A stretch of DNA of 64,000 bases from Rubellimicrobium roseum (GTDB lineage: Bacteria > Pseudomonadota > Alphaproteobacteria > Rhodobacterales > Rhodobacteraceae). Below, in pieces: positions 46,600 to 55,473 of the stretch. The position numbers and the translations under genes were made by a program. Location: positions 124,001 to 188,000 of the forward strand of contig NZ_VDFV01000005.1 in assembly GCF_006152145.1 (NCBI RefSeq), written 5' to 3'. The notes under the pieces were generated by a model that saw nothing but the letters and a program-made list of their open reading frames with translations, was not told the DNA's origin and made no database searches. The stretch's first letter is position 1. Each line of letters opens with the position of its first letter.

Positions 46600-46985
46600 G
46601 GCAGGAGGGTGCGAGGGCGCTGTAGGCAAAAGCGAGGACGACCGCCGCCACGCCCAGCACGAAGGTGGACATGACGGCGCCGGCGCGCCCGAGGTTCTGC
46701 CCTTGGGCGGCAAGCACGATGGCCGCGCCGAGCGTCGGGCCGATGCGGGGATTCCAGACCGCACCCAGAAGCACGCCGCCATCCCGGCGAGCGCCGGTTC
46801 CACGCATCTACCCAGCGCAGGCAGGAGGAGCGCGAGTCCGACGGTTATCAAGACAAGCGCCACCGAGGCCCAGGACGACGACGAAAGCGCTTTGCCGGCC
46901 GCGAGCACGAGGGGTAGCACCGGCAGGATGCAAGGACAGATCAGGATCTGGAGCCCGCGCTGCGCTCCAAGGATCGGGTCCGCGC
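46600..46985 (-). pseudogene. CcdA-like cytochrome c biogenesis gene remnant
   Basis: Two pieces of a CcdA/DsbD-type membrane protein in different frames. The first (about 46985-46830) reads [19 protein letters not shown] and then GLALLLPAL. The second (about 46790-46610) reads LLGAVWNPRIGPTLGAAIVLAAQG and RAGAVMSTF, matching the usual GAVWSPCVGPTLG segment with the Cys replaced by Arg. The total is only about half the normal length, so an internal deletion as well as a frameshift is needed. It follows doxX and precedes the thioredoxin remnant. Confidence 0.7.
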
Positions 46986-47465
46986 TCCTGCGGTGACCGC
47001 CGGCGATCTCATGCGGCCATCCAGCCCCAGGAGCGCGTCGAGCGACAGGGCGCCGGGCCCGAAGCGGATGAGGGCAAGGAGGCAAGCCGCCCAGAGGCCA
47101 TGCGTCATCCAGGCCTCGGGATAGACGAAGGTCTGGATCACCAGCGTCATCGTCAGGAGCCCTAAGGCCGAGAGCCGTGTCATCAGCCCCAGCACGAGCG
47201 CCACCGACAGCAGGTGCTCGGCCAACGTGGCAAGGACAGCGGCGACGGCCGAAGGGATCAGAGGCAGGGCGTACTCGTGCTCGAAGAGGTACCAGGTCGA
47301 CTCGGCGATCTGCCAGCCGTCCACCTTGGTGCGGGCCGAGGCCCAGAACACCGCCGCAGGGAACAGCCGCAGTGCAAGGCCGACCGCCGCATAGGGCAGC
47401 CGGTCACCCCAGTTGTTGAACCGGCGGAGGAACTCGAGAGGGTCGCGGGACGCAGGGGTCATCAA
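46941..47465 (-). CDS. DoxX-family membrane protein of the bufferin operon
   Basis: 174 residues with four hydrophobic segments (for instance [19 protein letters not shown] and [24 protein letters not shown]). DoxX family; in bufferin-type operons it follows DUF2063, possibly a quinone-linked or redox partner. ATG overlaps the bufC stop by four bases. The last 25 residues (from about GLDGRM) look unlike the family and overlap the ccdA remnant, so the 3' end may have been altered by the deletion there. Confidence 0.8.
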   Translation of the reverse strand: MMTPASRDPLEFLRRFNNWGDRLPYAAVGLALRLFPAAVFWASARTKVDGWQIAESTWYLFEHEYALPLIPSAVAAVLATLAEHLLSVALVLGLMTRLSALGLLTMTLVIQTFVYPEAWMTHGLWAACLLALIRFGPGALSLDALLGLDGRMRSPAVTAGARTRSLERSAGSRS

Positions 47466-48238
47466 GGATGATCCTTCATGGGCGGCAGGGCGGGCGCAAC
47501 GAGCACCCCGGCGCTAACGAGCCGCGCCAGCAGCGGCGCGGGATCGTGGCCGGGCTCGACGCTTGCGGCGGCTGCGAAGGCGAGGAGCGTGTCGCCGTCA
47601 CGCAACTGGGAAAGGAACGCCGCGTCTCCGGGCGAAATGGCCTGGGCGATCACGTCGAGGCGGCGGTCGCGCAGGACCAGGGCCGTCTCGGGGTTCACGG
47701 CGGCGACCGGCCGCGCCGGCGCGCCAGGCCGGTTGGCGCGCCAGATCGACACGATGGCGTAGCACGACGCGACGACCTGCACGGAGGGATGAAGCCCGAG
47801 CCGCGCCGTGTCGGGCTCCTGCGCGAGGCGGACAAGGTCGGCGGGGGAGAGGGGCTCGGCGTCGCCGGCGTGGTAGGCGAGGCCGAGGGCGGTTTCGAGC
47901 CGCGCCACATCGGGGAGGTAGGGGAGCGCGGTCGCTGGGGGGAATGCCTCAAGGAACTGGGGAAAGGCTCCGCCCCAGGCGAGCAGGACCGGAGATTCCG
48001 GCGGATGCGCCTGGGCGAAGGCGCGGGCCATCGCCGAGAAGAACCGCTCCCCCACCAGCCGCCGCACCACGGGGAAGCGGGTGGCCAGCGCCTCCGAGAG
48101 GCCATGTGCGACGTTGTTCCGATGGACGGCGAAGCGGCGGGCGGCCTCGGCGGGGTCGCGCGCGGTCACGCCCGGGGGCAGCGCCCCGGTCCAGACGCCG
48201 GATCGAAAGGCCGCGACGAGATCAGGATGCGAAGGCAA
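47462..48238 (-). CDS. bufC: DUF2063 protein, bufferin maturation partner
   Basis: 258 residues. N-terminal DUF2063 (HvfC/BufC) domain of about 95 residues: [48 protein letters not shown] and [16 protein letters not shown]. The C-terminal domain is a RiPP-recognition-like partner region. Works with the DUF692 enzyme to modify the precursor. Overlaps bufB by 17 bases and doxX by four. Confidence 0.87.
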   Translation of the reverse strand: MPSHPDLVAAFRSGVWTGALPPGVTARDPAEAARRFAVHRNNVAHGLSEALATRFPVVRRLVGERFFSAMARAFAQAHPPESPVLLAWGGAFPQFLEAFPPATALPYLPDVARLETALGLAYHAGDAEPLSPADLVRLAQEPDTARLGLHPSVQVVASCYAIVSIWRANRPGAPARPVAAVNPETALVLRDRRLDVIAQAISPGDAAFLSQLRDGDTLLAFAAAASVEPGHDPAPLLARLVSAGVLVAPALPPMKDHP

Positions 48239-49073
48239 GTAGGCCTCCCCGCGCGCGGTCGAGCGCCGCGCGCGCGCGCTCGGCCTCGCGCAGCAGCGTT
48301 GCGAAGGACGGCACGTCGTTGTCCCATTCGATCAGCGTGGGCCTGGGCCCTGTCCGCTCCAGTATGAAAGCGAAGAGATCCCAGACCGGATCGGCGACGG
48401 GGGTGCCATGAGCATCAATGAGGAGCGGCCCGGAGGGCAGCGCCTCCTCGAAGAAGCCGCCCAGGTGGATCTCGCCCACCGCATGGAGCGGGAAGGCGTC
48501 GAGGTAGGCGTGCGGGTCGGTCCGATGGTTCGTGGCCGAGACGAAGACGTTGTTGACGTCGAGGAGGAGCCCGCAGCTCGTGCGGCGCGCGACTTCGGCC
48601 AGGAACTCGGTCTCGGGAATCGTGGACTGGGCGAAGAGGACGTAGGTCGAGGGGTTCTCGAGGAGCATCCGCCGTCCGAGCGCGGCCTGCACCTCGTCCA
48701 CGTGGTCGCAGACGATCCCCAGCGTCTCCTCCGTATAGGGGAGCGGCAACAGATCGTTCAGGAAGGTACCCTCGTGGCTGGACCAGGCGAGGTGCTCGGA
48801 GAAGCTGTCGGGCTCGTAACGGTCGCAGAGCCGCCGCAGCCGCGCGAGGTGGGCGGCGTCGAGCCGCCCCGGCCCGCCGATCGACAGGCCCACGCCGTGG
48901 ATCGACATGGCGCAATCGTCGCGCAGCGCGGCGAGTTGCGCGTGCGGTCGTCCGCCTTCGCCCATGTAGTTCTCAGCGTGGACCTCCCAGAAGCCCAGGG
49001 CGGGCCGGCTGCTGACGATGTCGGCGAAGTGCTCGGCCTTGAAGCCCAGGCCGGGGGCGTCGGGAAGCGGCAT
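48222..49073 (-). CDS. bufB: DUF692 multinuclear iron enzyme, bufferin maturase
   Basis: 283 residues, TIM-barrel MNIO family (MbnB/BufB/HvfB). Likely iron ligands in order: EVHAENYMG near 30-38, [11 protein letters not shown] near 57, EHLAWSSH near 93, LLENPSTY near 136, [17 protein letters not shown] near 167, GEIHLGG near 200, DAHG near 218 and IEWDND near 248. Family members oxidise cysteines of a precursor peptide; bufferin enzymes make thiooxazole groups. The gene directly follows the precursor gene. Confidence 0.92.
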   Translation of the reverse strand: MPLPDAPGLGFKAEHFADIVSSRPALGFWEVHAENYMGEGGRPHAQLAALRDDCAMSIHGVGLSIGGPGRLDAAHLARLRRLCDRYEPDSFSEHLAWSSHEGTFLNDLLPLPYTEETLGIVCDHVDEVQAALGRRMLLENPSTYVLFAQSTIPETEFLAEVARRTSCGLLLDVNNVFVSATNHRTDPHAYLDAFPLHAVGEIHLGGFFEEALPSGPLLIDAHGTPVADPVWDLFAFILERTGPRPTLIEWDNDVPSFATLLREAERARAALDRARGGLLAFAS

Positions 49074-49127
49074 GGCGGGTCCTGTGCGGAAAAGGAGGGG
49101 GCGGCCCCGGGGACCGCCCCTGAGGCT

Positions 49128-49442
49128 TCAGGCCGAGGGCAGGTCGCGGTCGAGGGCCTCGAGGCTGCCCATACGGGCCGTGCCGTCGGCCTGCGCGGGT
49201 AGCTCGATGGTGGCGCAGGTCCCGGCGGGCACGAGGGTCCAGGCGTTGCCCTGGTAGTCCACCACAGACGTGCCGGCGCAGGTCGTGCCGGGGCCCGCGG
49301 CGCAGTCGTTCTCGCCGGCGAGCGACACGCCGAAACACTTTTCCATCTCGGCCTCCTCCTGGGCCTGGGCGGCGGAAGCGGCCATCGCAAGGGCCGTGGC
49401 AAGCGTGGCGGTGAGCTGGAGGGTGGTCGTCATTCGGGTCAT
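49128..49442 (-). CDS. bufA: DUF2282 bufferin-type RiPP precursor
   Basis: 104 residues. Signal peptide of about 27 residues (ASAAQAQ). The core holds four cysteines at 36, 47, 55 and 76 in [21 protein letters not shown] and VPAGTCA, with VDYQGNAW between the third and fourth, which is the class-defining DUF2282 pattern. In bufferins two cysteines become thiooxazoles and the peptide binds copper in the periplasm. A 28-residue tail follows the last Cys. ATG at 49442 is preceded by AGGGAGA. Confidence 0.9.
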   Translation of the reverse strand: MTRMTTTLQLTATLATALAMAASAAQAQEEAEMEKCFGVSLAGENDCAAGPGTTCAGTSVVDYQGNAWTLVPAGTCATIELPAQADGTARMGSLEALDRDLPSA

Positions 49443-49494
49443 CACGGTCTCCCTGAGGGATGGAAAGGACCTGTCGCGGTCCTCGGCAGGGCTT

Positions 49495-49520
49495 TTCGAG
49501 GAGCGTCCGGCTTCCGTTAC
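49495..49520 (-). promoter_or_regulatory. ECF promoter of the buf operon
   Basis: On the minus strand, GTAACG (49520-49515), 16 bases, then CGAA (49498-49495). The same architecture heads the sigma/anti-sigma pair on the other strand. It matches the GTAAC-N16-CGAA promoters I recall for Caulobacter sigma-F. Leader to the bufA ATG about 45 bases. Confidence 0.8.
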
Positions 49521-49578
49521 GCTGGTCACGACAGCGTGATGCCCGGATCATGGAAGCGCAGAAGGGTGGTTGCCGCCT

Positions 49579-49604
49579 GTAACATCGGGCCTGTTCCGGC
49601 CGAA
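49579..49604 (+). promoter_or_regulatory. ECF promoter of the sigma/anti-sigma pair
   Basis: GTAACA (49579-49584), 16 bases, then CGAA (49601-49604), followed 9 bases later by the ATG of the sigma gene. Transcription should start about 5-9 bases after CGAA, so the message would be nearly leaderless. The sigma factor would drive its own gene. Confidence 0.8.
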
Positions 49605-49613
49605 GGGACTGGC

Positions 49614-50162
49614 ATGATGCGGGACACAGAGAGCGATTGGGCCGCCCTCCTGCGGGCGGCGAAGGCGGGGGACGGGCGCGCCTACGCCCGCTTCCTGCGC
49701 GAGGTCGCCCCTGTCCTGAGGGGCATCGTCCGGGCCCGCGGCCAAGCGCTGCCGGTCCATCACCACGAGGACATCGTGCAAGAGGTTCTTCTCGCCATTC
49801 ACGCCAAGCGCCATACCTGGGACGCGGGTCGCCCGCTGCGCCCTTGGCTTTTCGCCATCGCGCGCCACAAGGTGGCCGACGCCTTCCGGGCTCGCGGCGC
49901 CCGGCTCCATCTTGACATCGCGGACCGCGCCGAGGTGCTCCCCGCCGAGCCGGGACCTGACCCGGACGCGGCGCGCGACGCCGCACGCCTGCTCGGGCGG
50001 CTCGATCCGCGCGCCGCCGAGATCGTCCGCTCGGCCCATCTCCACGACGAAGCGCCCGCCGAGATCGGGCGGCGGCTGTCCATGTCGGAGGGGGCGGTCC
50101 GAGTGGCGCTCCACCGGGCTCTCAAGCGCCTCGGCGCAATGACCCAGGGATCGCCGCGATGA
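49614..50162 (+). CDS. sigF: ECF sigma factor, SigF-like
   Basis: 182 residues from ATG at 49614 (49617 also possible). Region 2: DIVQEVLLAIHAKRHTWDAGRPLRPWLFAIARHKVADAFR at about 62-101. Region 4: DEAPAEIGRRLSMSEGAVRVALHRALKRL at about 144-172. Together with the downstream DUF1109 gene this is the metal-stress SigF/NrsF module. A longer start at 49536 would place the promoter inside the gene, so it is rejected. Confidence 0.87.
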   Translation: MMRDTESDWAALLRAAKAGDGRAYARFLREVAPVLRGIVRARGQALPVHHHEDIVQEVLLAIHAKRHTWDAGRPLRPWLFAIARHKVADAFRARGARLHLDIADRAEVLPAEPGPDPDAARDAARLLGRLDPRAAEIVRSAHLHDEAPAEIGRRLSMSEGAVRVALHRALKRLGAMTQGSPR

Positions 50163-50794
50163 GAACCGAGGACCTGATCGAGCGCCTCGCCCGGGAGGAG
50201 GAATCCGCCGTGTCGGTCCGATCGGGCGTCGTGGCCGCCTGGACGCCGGCGTTTCTCGCCACGCTGGTCATCATGCTTGTCGGCTGGGGCCTGCGGTCCG
50301 GGCTCGGGCTGGCGCTCGCCGACCCGCTCGTGTTGGCTAAAATCGCCCTGCCCATGCTCGCGGCTGCGATGGCGCTGGCCGGCGGCTTGGAGCTGTCGCG
50401 CCCCGAGGGCCACGCCACGCGGGCGTTGCCGGGACTTGGAGCCCTTGGCGTCGCATGGCTGGGCCTGCTGACCCTCGACCTCGCCATTACCCCGCCCGAG
50501 ACCTGGGACGAAGCCCTGCGCGGCCAGACGCGGCTCGCCTGCCTGCTCTCGATCCTGGCGCTGGCCGTGCTGCCGACCGCCGCCCTGCTCGCCGCCCTGC
50601 GCCGCGGCGCCAGTCCCCGCCCTGCGCTCTCCGGCGCCCTTGCCGGTCTGGCCGGCGGGGCGGGCGCGGCCGCAATCTACGCCTTTCACTGCCCCGAGGA
50701 CGCCCCGCTGTTCTACGTCACTTGGTATGGCACGGGGATCGTGATCGCTTCCGCGGCGGGCGCCGTCCTAGGATCGCGCTGGCTACGCTGGTGA
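50159..50794 (+). CDS. nrsF: NrsF-like (DUF1109) anti-sigma factor
   Basis: 211 residues. N-terminal cytoplasmic stretch of about 40 residues (MRTEDLIERLAREE), then six hydrophobic segments: TLVIMLVGWGLRSGL region, then several Ala/Leu-rich helices, ending with YFVTWYGTG-like YVTWYGTGIVIAS and GSRWLRW. DUF1109 proteins hold SigF-type sigma factors at the membrane and release them on heavy-metal stress, reportedly through periplasmic cysteines. Cys near residues 124 and 178 (ACLLS, FHCPED) are candidates. Overlaps the sigma gene by four bases. Confidence 0.87.
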   Translation: MRTEDLIERLAREEESAVSVRSGVVAAWTPAFLATLVIMLVGWGLRSGLGLALADPLVLAKIALPMLAAAMALAGGLELSRPEGHATRALPGLGALGVAWLGLLTLDLAITPPETWDEALRGQTRLACLLSILALAVLPTAALLAALRRGASPRPALSGALAGLAGGAGAAAIYAFHCPEDAPLFYVTWYGTGIVIASAAGAVLGSRWLRW

Positions 50795-51373
50795 TGGCGT
50801 ATCAGGTCGGTCCACCGACAGAGCCATATGACCTAGGTCTTCTGTCCCTAGATGGCTGGGCCTCAACCGTCCGCCGATAGTCTCCGGGAGGCGGCGTACG
50901 GCTTGATCGCCGTCGAGGTCCGGCAGCGGGTTCAGGATCTCTATGGCAAGCACCGCCCACGCGTCGCTCGACCGCGATGTTCCTTCGGGCCGGTTCGCCG
51001 TCTCGGGCTCCCAATTCTCCTTCCTCGACATGGTCGACGCAGTCAGGGCCGCCCACCGACCAGTCGCTTCAGCTCGAGTCGCTAGGTCCGGTCGAGGAAC
51101 CGCGCCGGTAGATGGAGGACACCACCGCCCGTAACTCCAGCCCCTACGAGCGCTACCAGCCCTTCATGCTGACCATGCCGCCGCTGCACAACATCCAGAG
51201 CGACCGTCACGATGGGCTGCGGCACGAGCCCTTTCACGATTTCGCGCCATGCGCGTTTCAGGAGGTCTGGCACGACCCACCGCATCCTCGTCGCCAGCTC
51301 CCAAGGCGGGGTTGCCCTGCGAAAGCTTCTGCGCTGCCCTGGCCCGTGTGGGGCCGCCGTTTGTCTGGGATTT
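50795..51373. other. 579-base gap between nrsF and the kdp operon
   Basis: No gene recognised on either strand. Contains two CTAG-bearing words near 50833 and 50850 and unassignable short frames. Probably old insertion or island debris ending at the tRNA-like fragment that follows. Confidence 0.4.
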
Positions 51374-51397
51374 GGTTGCGGGGGCAGGGTTTGAACT
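51374..51397 (-). other. tRNA-fMet 3'-end-like fragment
   Basis: On the minus strand it reads TTCAAAC, CCTGC, CCCCGC and AACCA, which is the T-loop, T-stem and acceptor end with CCA of initiator tRNA-Met. The rest of a tRNA is missing (no CAT anticodon arm upstream). tRNA 3' ends are the usual targets of tyrosine integrases, so it may be an old attachment-site remnant. Its last 13 bases recur at 59798-59810 in the same orientation. Confidence 0.6.
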
Positions 51398-51466
51398 CTG
51401 GCGAACGGAACCGATGGTCTGGTCAGGCTGCGTGCGCCGGCTCGGCCGCTGGTCACGTCCGACCCA

Positions 51467-52171
51467 TCAGATGTGATCTGGTCCCTGCGAGCGAAACCTG
51501 TAGCCCACCCCTGGCTCGGTGAAGATGTAGCGCGGGTCCGACGCGTCGTCGCCGATCTTGGCCCGAAGCTGCCGCACATAGACACGAAGGTACTGGCTGT
51601 CCTCGGCATGAGCCGGGCCCCACAGCGTCCGCAGGATCTGTCCCTGGGTGACCAGCCGCCCGGCATGGCTCGCGAGGAGCCAAAGGAGGTCGAACTCCCG
51701 CCGAGTGAGCCTGACCGGCTCGCTGGCTTTGGTCACCGTATGCGCGGCCGCGTCGATCCGCAGGTCTCCGATCTCCAGCACCGAGGGGCTTGGGGAGGGC
51801 TCGCCCCTGTCCCGCAGCAACGCACGCAGGCGGGCCAAGAACTCCCTGGTGCCGAAGGGCTTGGTGACGTAATCCTGCGCGCCTGCGTCCAGCGCCGCGA
51901 CCTTTCCGCCCTCGTCCGAGCGGACCGATAGGACCAGAACGGGCATCTGCGACCATTCGCGGATCCCTCTCAGCACGGCCAGGCCATCAGCATCCGGGAG
52001 CCCGAGGTCGAGGATCACGGCCGCGGGCTGCTCGTGGGCGGCGGCGCGGATGCCGTCGCGGGCGGTGCCGGCCTCCACCACCTCGTAGCCCTCGGACTCC
52101 AGCGCGATGCGCAGGAAGCGACGGATCGGCGCCTCGTCGTCCACGATCAGAATGCGCGCAGCTGAGGTCAC
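51467..52171 (-). CDS. kdpE: Response regulator KdpE
   Basis: 234 residues, OmpR family. Receiver: ILIVDDEAPIRRF, phospho-Asp in VILDLGLPDADG near 55, Thr/Lys pattern VLSVR and YVTKPFG. Winged-helix DNA-binding domain at about 130-228 (LTRREFDLLWLLASHAGR, RVYVRQLRAKIGDD, PRYIFTEPGVGYRF). Activates kdpFABC under K limitation or osmotic stress. Overlaps kdpD by four bases. Confidence 0.93.
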   Translation of the reverse strand: MTSAARILIVDDEAPIRRFLRIALESEGYEVVEAGTARDGIRAAAHEQPAAVILDLGLPDADGLAVLRGIREWSQMPVLVLSVRSDEGGKVAALDAGAQDYVTKPFGTREFLARLRALLRDRGEPSPSPSVLEIGDLRIDAAAHTVTKASEPVRLTRREFDLLWLLASHAGRLVTQGQILRTLWGPAHAEDSQYLRVYVRQLRAKIGDDASDPRYIFTEPGVGYRFRSQGPDHI

Positions 52172-54864
52172 GAGGTCAGGTCTTCCTGAAATGTTGGCAG
52201 AGCCAGCACCATGCGCGTGCCCGTCCCGTCCTCCCGCACGGCCTCGGCGTGGATCGTGCCACCCTGGGCCTCGATGAACCCTCGGGCGATGGCGAGGCCC
52301 AGGCCTGTCCCGGCCCGGTGGCGGTCGCTGTCCTCGAGCCGCACGAACATCCCGAAGACGCGCTCGCGTTGCTCGGGCGGGATGCCGGGCCCGTCGTCGC
52401 TGACCGACAGCTCGACTTCGGAACCCAGCGTTCGCGCGGCGATCCGGATGGGGCGTCCCTCGGGTCCGTACTTGGCGGCGTTGTCGAGAAGGTTCACCAG
52501 CACCTGCTCCGTCAGGGTGAGATCGACATCCACCATCGGCAGGTCCGCAGGCAGGTCGACCTCTATGGGGTACCGCTCCAGAGCCCGCCGGAGCCGATGC
52601 CGAGCCTGCCCGACGAGATCGGCCACGTCGACCGCAATCGGTCTTGGCCGCAGGGCCCCGTGCTCAAGTCGCGTCATGTCGAGGAGGTTCTGGACGTAGC
52701 GATCGAGCCGCTGCCCTTCCTCGCGGATTGTCTCCGCCAAAGTGAGCCGCGCCTCCGGCGCGAGGGAGCCCGCGTCCTCGGCGAGGCTGTCGGCCGCTCC
52801 GATGATGGTGACGAGCGGCGTCCGCAGGTCGTGGCTCACCGAGGACAGGAGCGCGGTCCGGAGCCGCTCGGTCTCGGAGGCCAGCTGCGTCCTCGAGAGC
52901 TCCTCGGCGAGCCGCACCCGTTCGAGCGCCAGGGCGACCTGGTCGGCCAGGGAATCGATCAGCGGCCGGTCGAGAAGCGCAAGCCGCGCATCGTCCCCTA
53001 GCCGCAGGCCCAGGACCGCAAGGCGGCGGTCGCCTGCGCGGACAGGTAGGAAGTACCAGTCGGCCGTGGGCAGTGTCCCGGTCCCTCTTCCTGTGGCCTC
53101 GCCCTTGTCCCAGGCGAAGCGCGCGGCGGTCATGTCGCGGGTCTCGATGCGATCCTCGGGCGGGAAGCCTCCCACGACCGCGAGACCCCCGTCGTCGTCC
53201 GGAGCCAGGAGCAGCGTGTCGCAGCCGAGCGTCCCGGCCACATTGCTGACAATCGCCCAGACCACGTCGTCACGCGTGGCCCCCGAGGCCACGCGGCGGC
53301 CGAAGTCGTGGAGCTTGCCCAGCCGGTCCACGATCGCTCGTTGCGCCTGCACCCGGGCGCGAAGTTGGGCAGCGAGGTTTCCAGTGACGGTCGAGGCCAC
53401 CAGGAAGAGAAGAAGGGTAAGAAGCTCTCCCCGTTCGGCGACCGTGAAGGTGTGGCGCGGCTCGACGAAGAAGAAGTTGTGGGCCAGGAAGCCCAGGGCG
53501 GCGGCCAGGACCGCAGGTCCGATGCCCCGGATTGCCGCCACCGCAACCACCGCCGTCATGTAGATGAGCGACAAGCTCGGTGCGGGGATCAGGGTGTCGA
53601 TCGCCCAGGCGGCCGACGTGGCCAACGCGATCGCGAGCGGGGCCGCGGCATAGACGCCAAGGCCTTCGCGGGTCCGCCTCGGCGGCCACTCGGTCCGTCG
53701 ACCCGGCCTGGGTGCGCTGCCCGATGCGATGGTGATCTCGAAGTCGCGCCCTTGCCTTAGCAGGTCGCGCGCGAGGGTCCCGGCTCCAGCCCAGCGGCCC
53801 AGCCGTTCCAACCACGTCTGTGCCCCTGGGCGGCCGAGGACGATCCGGCGCACGTTGTGACGGCGGGCAAAGCTCAGCACCTCGGCGACGGCATCGTGTT
53901 CGGCCTCGATCGTGGCCAGCTCGGCCCCCAGGCGCTCGGCGAGCCGGAGGAAGTCGGCAATGCGGTCCTTGGCCTCGGAGGTCAGGCGCTCGGCTTGCGA
54001 GGACAGGACCGAGAGGGCGATCCACTCGGTCCGGGCGCGGTCGGCGGAGCGCTTGGCCACGCGGATCGCATCGCGCGTCACGGGATCCTCGGTCACCACG
54101 ACGAGAAGACGATCCTGCGCGGGCCAAGGGCCGGGGATCGCGTGCGCGGCCATGTGCTCGCGCAGTTCCGCGTCCACCCGGTCGGCGGCGGCCCGCAAGG
54201 ACAGCTCCCGCAGGGCCACCAGGTTGCCTTTCGCGAAGAAGGCCCGCACGGCGCGCGCCGCTTGGTCCTGCACGTAGACCTTCCCCGCGTGCAGGCGCTG
54301 AAGCAGCTCCTCGGGTGGCAGGTCGATGAGCTCGATCTCGTCGGCCTCGTCCAGCATGCGGTCGGGCACGGTCTCGCGCACGCGGATGCCGGTGATGCGG
54401 GCCACTGTCTCGTTCAGCGTCTCGACGTGCTGGACGTTCAGTGTCGTGTAGACGTCGATCCCGGCCGCCAGCACCTCCTCGACATCCTGCCAGCGCTTCT
54501 CGTGGCGGCTGCCCTCGACGTTCGTGTGGGCGAGCTCGTCGATCAGCGCGAGGTCGGGGCGTCGGGCGAGCAGCCCGTCGAGATCCATCTCGGTCAGGAT
54601 GCGGCCCTTGTAGACCAATGGCCGGCGCGGCAGCACGGGCAGGTCACGGAGCATCGCCTCGGTCTCGTGGCGACCATGGGTCTCGACCACGGCCGCCGCC
54701 ACATCCACGCCCTCGCGCTGACGCGCCTGTGCTGCCTCCAGCATGGCGTAGGTCTTGCCGACGCCCGGGGCCGCACCCAGGAACACCTTGAGCCGTCCCC
54801 GCCCCTCCCGCGCCGCGGAGGCGAGGAGCGCGTCGGGTTCGGGGCGCAGCATAGGGTCGGCCAT
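52168..54864 (-). CDS. kdpD: Osmosensitive K+ sensor kinase KdpD
   Basis: 898 residues. KdpD N-terminal domain with Walker-type GAAPGVGKTYAM near 31-42, a USP-like domain (about 250-370), four membrane helices (about 400-500), a GAF-like region, the H-box SVSHDLRTPLVT near 670, and an HATPase end (NLLDNAAKYGPEG, DDGPGIPPEQR, GTGLGLAIARG). Full length. ATGA overlap with kdpE. Confidence 0.95.
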   Translation of the reverse strand: MADPMLRPEPDALLASAAREGRGRLKVFLGAAPGVGKTYAMLEAAQARQREGVDVAAAVVETHGRHETEAMLRDLPVLPRRPLVYKGRILTEMDLDGLLARRPDLALIDELAHTNVEGSRHEKRWQDVEEVLAAGIDVYTTLNVQHVETLNETVARITGIRVRETVPDRMLDEADEIELIDLPPEELLQRLHAGKVYVQDQAARAVRAFFAKGNLVALRELSLRAAADRVDAELREHMAAHAIPGPWPAQDRLLVVVTEDPVTRDAIRVAKRSADRARTEWIALSVLSSQAERLTSEAKDRIADFLRLAERLGAELATIEAEHDAVAEVLSFARRHNVRRIVLGRPGAQTWLERLGRWAGAGTLARDLLRQGRDFEITIASGSAPRPGRRTEWPPRRTREGLGVYAAAPLAIALATSAAWAIDTLIPAPSLSLIYMTAVVAVAAIRGIGPAVLAAALGFLAHNFFFVEPRHTFTVAERGELLTLLLFLVASTVTGNLAAQLRARVQAQRAIVDRLGKLHDFGRRVASGATRDDVVWAIVSNVAGTLGCDTLLLAPDDDGGLAVVGGFPPEDRIETRDMTAARFAWDKGEATGRGTGTLPTADWYFLPVRAGDRRLAVLGLRLGDDARLALLDRPLIDSLADQVALALERVRLAEELSRTQLASETERLRTALLSSVSHDLRTPLVTIIGAADSLAEDAGSLAPEARLTLAETIREEGQRLDRYVQNLLDMTRLEHGALRPRPIAVDVADLVGQARHRLRRALERYPIEVDLPADLPMVDVDLTLTEQVLVNLLDNAAKYGPEGRPIRIAARTLGSEVELSVSDDGPGIPPEQRERVFGMFVRLEDSDRHRAGTGLGLAIARGFIEAQGGTIHAEAVREDGTGTRMVLALPTFQEDLTS

Positions 54865-54873
54865 GGCCGGACC

Positions 54874-55464
54874 TTAGTTCGAGGCCAGGCCGGCGGCGAG
54901 CGGGAAGGCTTGGTCGAGCGCCAGGTTCGTCAGGAGAACGTTGACGCGCGGCTCGCCGTAGAGGCCGAGCCAGCGGCCCTCGACGTGATCCGCGATCAGC
55001 GCCCGCACGTCCGTCGGGTCGGCGCGTCGGGCTGCGGCGATCCGCTCCGCCTGACCCAGCGCGTTCGCGGGCGAGACATCGGGATCGAGGCCGGAGCCGG
55101 ACGTGGTGACCGCGTCGATAGGCACCTCGTCCGGGTTCAGGCCGTTCTCGGCGGCGAAGGCCTCCCGCCGGGCCTGCACATCGGCCACAAGCTGCGCCGA
55201 GGTCGGCCCGAGGTTCGTGGCCCCGGTCCCGGCCGCATTCCAGTCCGAGGCCGACGCACGCGGATGGAGGTAGGCCGTGCCCACGAATGACTGGCCGATG
55301 AGCGAGGAGCCGATGACGACACCGTCGCGCTCGAGGAGCGAGCCGCGGGCGGCGGACGGGGCGACTGCCCCCATGATCCCGGTCAGGGTAAGGGGATAGA
55401 TGAGGCCAGTCAGGAGCGTGAAGAAGACCATCATCATGATGGCTGGACGGAGTTGGGCGAGCAT
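54874..55464 (-). CDS. kdpC: Potassium-transporting ATPase subunit KdpC
   Basis: 196 residues. One N-terminal membrane helix (MMMVFFTLLTGLIYPLTLTGIMG region) and a periplasmic domain with GSSLIGQSF, RASASDWNAAGTG, DAVTTSGSGLDPDVSP and HVEGRWLGLYGEPRVNVL motifs. Stabilises the KdpA-KdpB complex. Confidence 0.95.
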   Translation of the reverse strand: MLAQLRPAIMMMVFFTLLTGLIYPLTLTGIMGAVAPSAARGSLLERDGVVIGSSLIGQSFVGTAYLHPRASASDWNAAGTGATNLGPTSAQLVADVQARREAFAAENGLNPDEVPIDAVTTSGSGLDPDVSPANALGQAERIAAARRADPTDVRALIADHVEGRWLGLYGEPRVNVLLTNLALDQAFPLAAGLASN

Positions 55465-55473
55465 GGTGGCCTC

